From G963665925 sp963676345 (GTDB lineage: Bacteria > Bacillota > Clostridia > Peptostreptococcales > Acidaminobacteraceae): a DNA stretch of 64,000 nucleotides. This document shows, one piece after another, positions 61,250 through 64,000 of this stretch. The DNA is taken from positions 186,001 through 250,000 of the forward strand of contig CAXXTS010000002.1 in assembly GCA_963676345.2 (NCBI GenBank), written 5' to 3'. A program made the translations under genes and the position numbers. The notes beneath the pieces are model-generated. The model did no database searches. It saw only the letters and a program-made list of their open reading frames with translations, and was not told where the DNA came from. The number at the start of each line of letters is the position of its first letter. Within the stretch, counting starts at the first letter, position 1.

Positions 61250-64000
61250 TTACTGAAAAATACTACGCAGTCTTCTTAAATGTTCAAGCTCATTTTTCAG
61301 ATAATCTGAAGCCTTGTGATTCATGTCATAATCAATATTGAATCCTTTGTCAGGAATACGCGGAGATAAAATCACTTCTCCAAGCTGAGAAACGGTCAGC
61401 ATGCGTTCATGTTCTGTTTGATACTCTTCTTCCAGTGCCTCTAGAATATCAATGGCATTAATCAGCGCTATTTCTGACACCTTATATACTGCATGCTTTG
61501 AAGCATCTCGAATATATGCAGGATATGTGTATGGCAATATCAGATTTATCGATGGAATTAAGCTGCGCTCAGGTGTTATCCCTCTCCAAAGAATATCGCC
61601 GCCTATAAACGGGTACATTTTACTTTCGGTAAACCAAACTTTAAGTCTTGGTATAAAGTAAGCTGAATCTACCTCAATATTTGCCCTTTCCATTATGGCT
61701 TTTCCTCTTCCTGAAAGAATCCCTACAAAAAACTTTTTAATTTCAACCTTTTCTTGTTTGAACAGAGGTTCAAGCACATTGATTCTGTAACCCTTGTTGA
61801 GCAGGTCATCTACAATAATGACTGGGCGATTAAATGACTTAATGGTCTTAACCTGATTTTCAAGATCCAAATAGTATGGTGCTGCCATAATTTCGTGTCG
61901 TCTTAAATCAGATGTAAAGTACTTTTCTGTATGCAAGGATTTGGTCACAGTATTTGGCAGCCTCCAGCGATTAAAAATTTGTCCAAACGGCACACACATG
62001 GCTTCTCCTGTAACCTTAGGCGTGAGTGGAATCGTTGGCATATTGTTTTCATCACAAATTTTCTTTATCAGGTGCTCATAAATCATCGTCCTGTCAAAAG
62101 ACAGTACCAAGTTCCCGGGATAAAGTTTTGTAAGAGCTTTTTGAAGCCTTATTCTACTGCGTCTCAGTGCACGTACCACATTTTCTGAATTTCTAAATGG
62201 TGCCTTAAGCATTGAACGTGCATCCATATTAAGCGTACATGGCGTTGACATATTCACGACATAAACAGACTCGCCCGATTCCTTTCCTAGCACATTCAAG
62301 AAACCTTGCATTCTCAGCACATTGTTCAATTTGGTATTTACACGGTCTGACACCATGTCTTTATAAATGGCGTAACTGTAATCCTTGGCCAGACAAAAGG
62401 CAAGTGTCTCCGTGAGCAGGCGCTGTTCCACATTAGGCGAAGTATCTTTGGCATTTCTATAAATGCCATCTATGACCACAAGACGACCAACAGAGTGATC
62501 TCTAATATAATCTGACAAATAGCCATCCTCAAATTCCAGGTAAATATCAATGGTCCTTAACCAGTGGAAGGCCGAAAACCCAATTATACGCCTGTTGTCA
62601 TCTACACTTCTGAGCACCAGCAACCTGAAGCTCTTTTTGCTTGAAAACTCCTTGAAGGTTGTATAAGCTTTGCTGAAATCATACTTTACAACCGTAGCAA
62701 GTTCTTCAAGCAGTGTCGGTGTAGGCTCTTCAACTATTTCAAGCGTAAGGGATTTTGTCGTCAGTACTTCCTTGTACATTGGCTCACGCTGATAGAGCCC
62801 ACGTTCATATATAAATCGCTGTGCGAGTGGGTCTACCAGTTCAGAAATATCCCTGTTATCATCAATGTAATTTCTAATTTGTGTTGAACTGATATTTGAA
62901 AACTGCTCTGGCAATTGCAATCGAACCGATCCTTCTGGCAGCTTGTCAAAGGCTTTGACGAATGCCTCATCTCGATCAGGTGCATTTGGAATCTTTCTAT
63001 CGAATACAATATGCTTAAAGCTCGTTATGCCGCCCTTCTTCTGTGGCAGTCTATAGGCTGAAGCATTGACAATAACATCGCCACCAACAACAATGTGTAC
63101 ATCAGAGGTCTTAAATTTCTGCTTTAGGTCACGCAGGTCTGATTCATTGGCTATATTCGTTGGTAAATACCTTGGATAAGTATATATATCAATTTCATCT
63201 GCAACAGACATTTTGATAATATCTCTACGAATTAGGTTTGGCTGTGTCCGCTTTGACCACGAAAATTCATCGACTGCAAGATAGACTTCAAAGCCCAAAT
63301 CACGTATTGCTTTGGCAATTTCTTTATGACTCAGGCTAAATGGATCAAATGCACCTGGGAAAAATGCAACTTTTCTGTTTTCAGGCATCTCAAGCGAGCC
63401 CTCTTCAAAAACATAATCCGAAATAAAACGGTAAATATTCTTAAGGCCTGCAGCATTGTTAAAGAAAACAAGTTCAATATTTTCATCTGTGTCCACCATA
63501 AGTGCCATGATTTTCTTAATGGACAGTTTAAAAACTTCAAGTTTCATTTGTCTTGCCATATGCCTTGACTCAAAAATGCGCTGTCCTATGACTCTAAACG
63601 CCACTTGATTCACCACAGGATTATAGTTTACAAATCCATTGAAGAGAATGCCCAACATGAGCACCAGTCGCTTGTTATAATCTTCCTCCTTGTCATCATG
63701 CATATCTTTGTAGCTGGAATAATGGCTTAAAGCATACCCGACAGTTTGTATCATCAAGGTTGTAATCTGTGCATTGGCACTTTTGACCTTTTCCTGAAAA
63801 CTGTCTAGTATTTCATCAAGCTCAACAGGCTTAATGTGCATCAAAATACGTCCCAAATATTGAGGAATATACCTTGTAAACTGGTAGGACTCCATTTCAA
63901 GTGCCCGAAGGAGCTCAATAACAATATCATTTCTCTGCTCAAAAGACAGGTTGGGAACAAGCTCTACAAGTCCTGCACCAGCACGATTTCTGACGGTTTC
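61250..64000 (-). CDS. Nucleotidyltransferase-GNAT-phosphoribosyltransferase fusion protein (5' part beyond window)
   Basis: The frame is open through the right edge: upstream of the ATG at 63895 another 35 in-frame codons are open, so the N-terminus is missing and more than 916 residues are encoded. Counting from that ATG: helical region (1-170); NMNAT/NadD-like nucleotidyltransferase (173-365) with GAFDPFSLSH in place of the usual HxGH and with ISSTQIR; an acetyltransferase-like region (380-545); and a phosphoribosyltransferase (560-800) with the PRPP loop IIVDDLLNKGYR. It suggests nucleotide or cofactor synthesis or salvage. The dehydrogenase-like gene follows by 20 bases. Confidence 0.7.
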   Translation of the reverse strand, partial: ETVRNRAGAGLVELVPNLSFEQRNDIVIELLRALEMESYQFTRYIPQYLGRILMHIKPVELDEILDSFQEKVKSANAQITTLMIQTVGYALSHYSSYKDMHDDKEEDYNKRLVLMLGILFNGFVNYNPVVNQVAFRVIGQRIFESRHMARQMKLEVFKLSIKKIMALMVDTDENIELVFFNNAAGLKNIYRFISDYVFEEGSLEMPENRKVAFFPGAFDPFSLSHKEIAKAIRDLGFEVYLAVDEFSWSKRTQPNLIRRDIIKMSVADEIDIYTYPRYLPTNIANESDLRDLKQKFKTSDVHIVVGGDVIVNASAYRLPQKKGGITSFKHIVFDRKIPNAPDRDEAFVKAFDKLPEGSVRLQLPEQFSNISSTQIRNYIDDNRDISELVDPLAQRFIYERGLYQREPMYKEVLTTKSLTLEIVEEPTPTLLEELATVVKYDFSKAYTTFKEFSSKKSFRLLVLRSVDDNRRIIGFSAFHWLRTIDIYLEFEDGYLSDYIRDHSVGRLVVIDGIYRNAKDTSPNVEQRLLTETLAFCLAKDYSYAIYKDMVSDRVNTKLNNVLRMQGFLNVLGKESGESVYVVNMSTPCTLNMDARSMLKAPFRNSENVVRALRRSRIRLQKALTKLYPGNLVLSFDRTMIYEHLIKKICDENNMPTIPLTPKVTGEAMCVPFGQIFNRWRLPNTVTKSLHTEKYFTSDLRRHEIMAAPYYLDLENQVKTIKSFNRPVIIVDDLLNKGYRINVLEPLFKQEKVEIKKFFVGILSGRGKAIMERANIEVDSAYFIPRLKVWFTESKMYPFIGGDILWRGITPERSLIPSINLILPYTYPAYIRDASKHAVYKVSEIALINAIDILEALEEEYQTEHERMLTVSQLGEVILSPRIPDKGFNIDYDMNHKASDYLKNELEHLRRLRSIFQ

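Overview
The window reads as a chromosomal segment of a low- to mid-GC anaerobic Firmicute, most likely a Clostridia member that ferments amino acids. The grounds are strong AGGAGG-type ribosome binding sites, TTGnnn-N17-TATAAT promoters, Firmicute families (DegV, GlpP, YhaO/YhaN, UppP), and at the left edge a tandem glycine riboswitch with terminator ahead of a truncated gene whose start resembles grdX of the glycine reductase operon. No rRNA, tRNA, insertion sequence, prophage or CRISPR array was found. Two genes run off the window: the grdX-like gene at the left and a large multidomain gene at the right.

Layout. 1-6.7 kb (minus strand): riboswitch leader, DegV, a Na/Pi cotransporter behind a candidate Pho box, TrmL, CheX, a DUF362 ferredoxin protein and UppP. 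6.8-17.5 kb (minus): a late cobalamin block (L-threonine kinase, CobD decarboxylase, CbiB, CbiP, CbiA, CobC, CobS, CobU), followed upstream by DUF2225 and an FtsA-like ATPase. 17.6-23.2 kb (minus): endonuclease III, aminopeptidase P, a secreted GH18-type protein, an MTH1187 protein and oligoendopeptidase F. 23.4-33.15 kb (plus): a Gram-positive Pel-type exopolysaccharide operon (CotH kinase, VTC domain, DUF4956, PelD, PelE, PelF, PelG) ending in a PP2C-like/membrane/LysM-like protein. 33.4-41.1 kb (minus): a glycerol regulon (GlpP, two small transporter subunits, GlpK, GlpA/O-like and GlpB-like flavoproteins, DUF1667) with a sigma-54 activator at its end and a near-perfect -24/-12 promoter at its head. 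41.4-58 kb is mixed: MATE transporter, lipoprotein, hypoxanthine-DNA glycosylase, HD hydrolase, M19 dipeptidase, phosphohexomutase, Cache histidine kinase, B3/B4 protein, CDF transporter, a 50-residue membrane peptide, YhaN/YhaO, and a pseudokinase-like membrane protein. 58.4-64 kb (minus): a small promoter-driven peptide locus and a three-gene cassette: a nucleotidyltransferase-acyltransferase-phosphoribosyltransferase fusion, a frameshifted lactate/malate dehydrogenase-like gene, and a flavodoxin-like protein.

How the parts work together. In the Pel block, PelD keeps the RxxD c-di-GMP site but has lost the GGDEF active site, so it should act as the c-di-GMP receptor for the PelF glycosyltransferase and PelG exporter, with CotH/VTC/DUF4956 as clostridial accessories. 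In the glycerol block, glycerol enters through the small membrane proteins, is phosphorylated by GlpK and oxidised by the FAD proteins. Control appears double: sigma-54 activation at the operon head and the GlpP antiterminator inside.

The most unusual items are a family of composite intergenic palindromes seen at three loci (3.47, 33.2 and 58.2 kb), the PP2C-like/LysM-like Pel gene, the sigma-54 glycerol promoter, the fusion-protein cassette with its AG-repeat frameshift, and the promoter-driven 32-residue peptide at 58.5 kb. Family assignments come from reading motifs; no database search was run.
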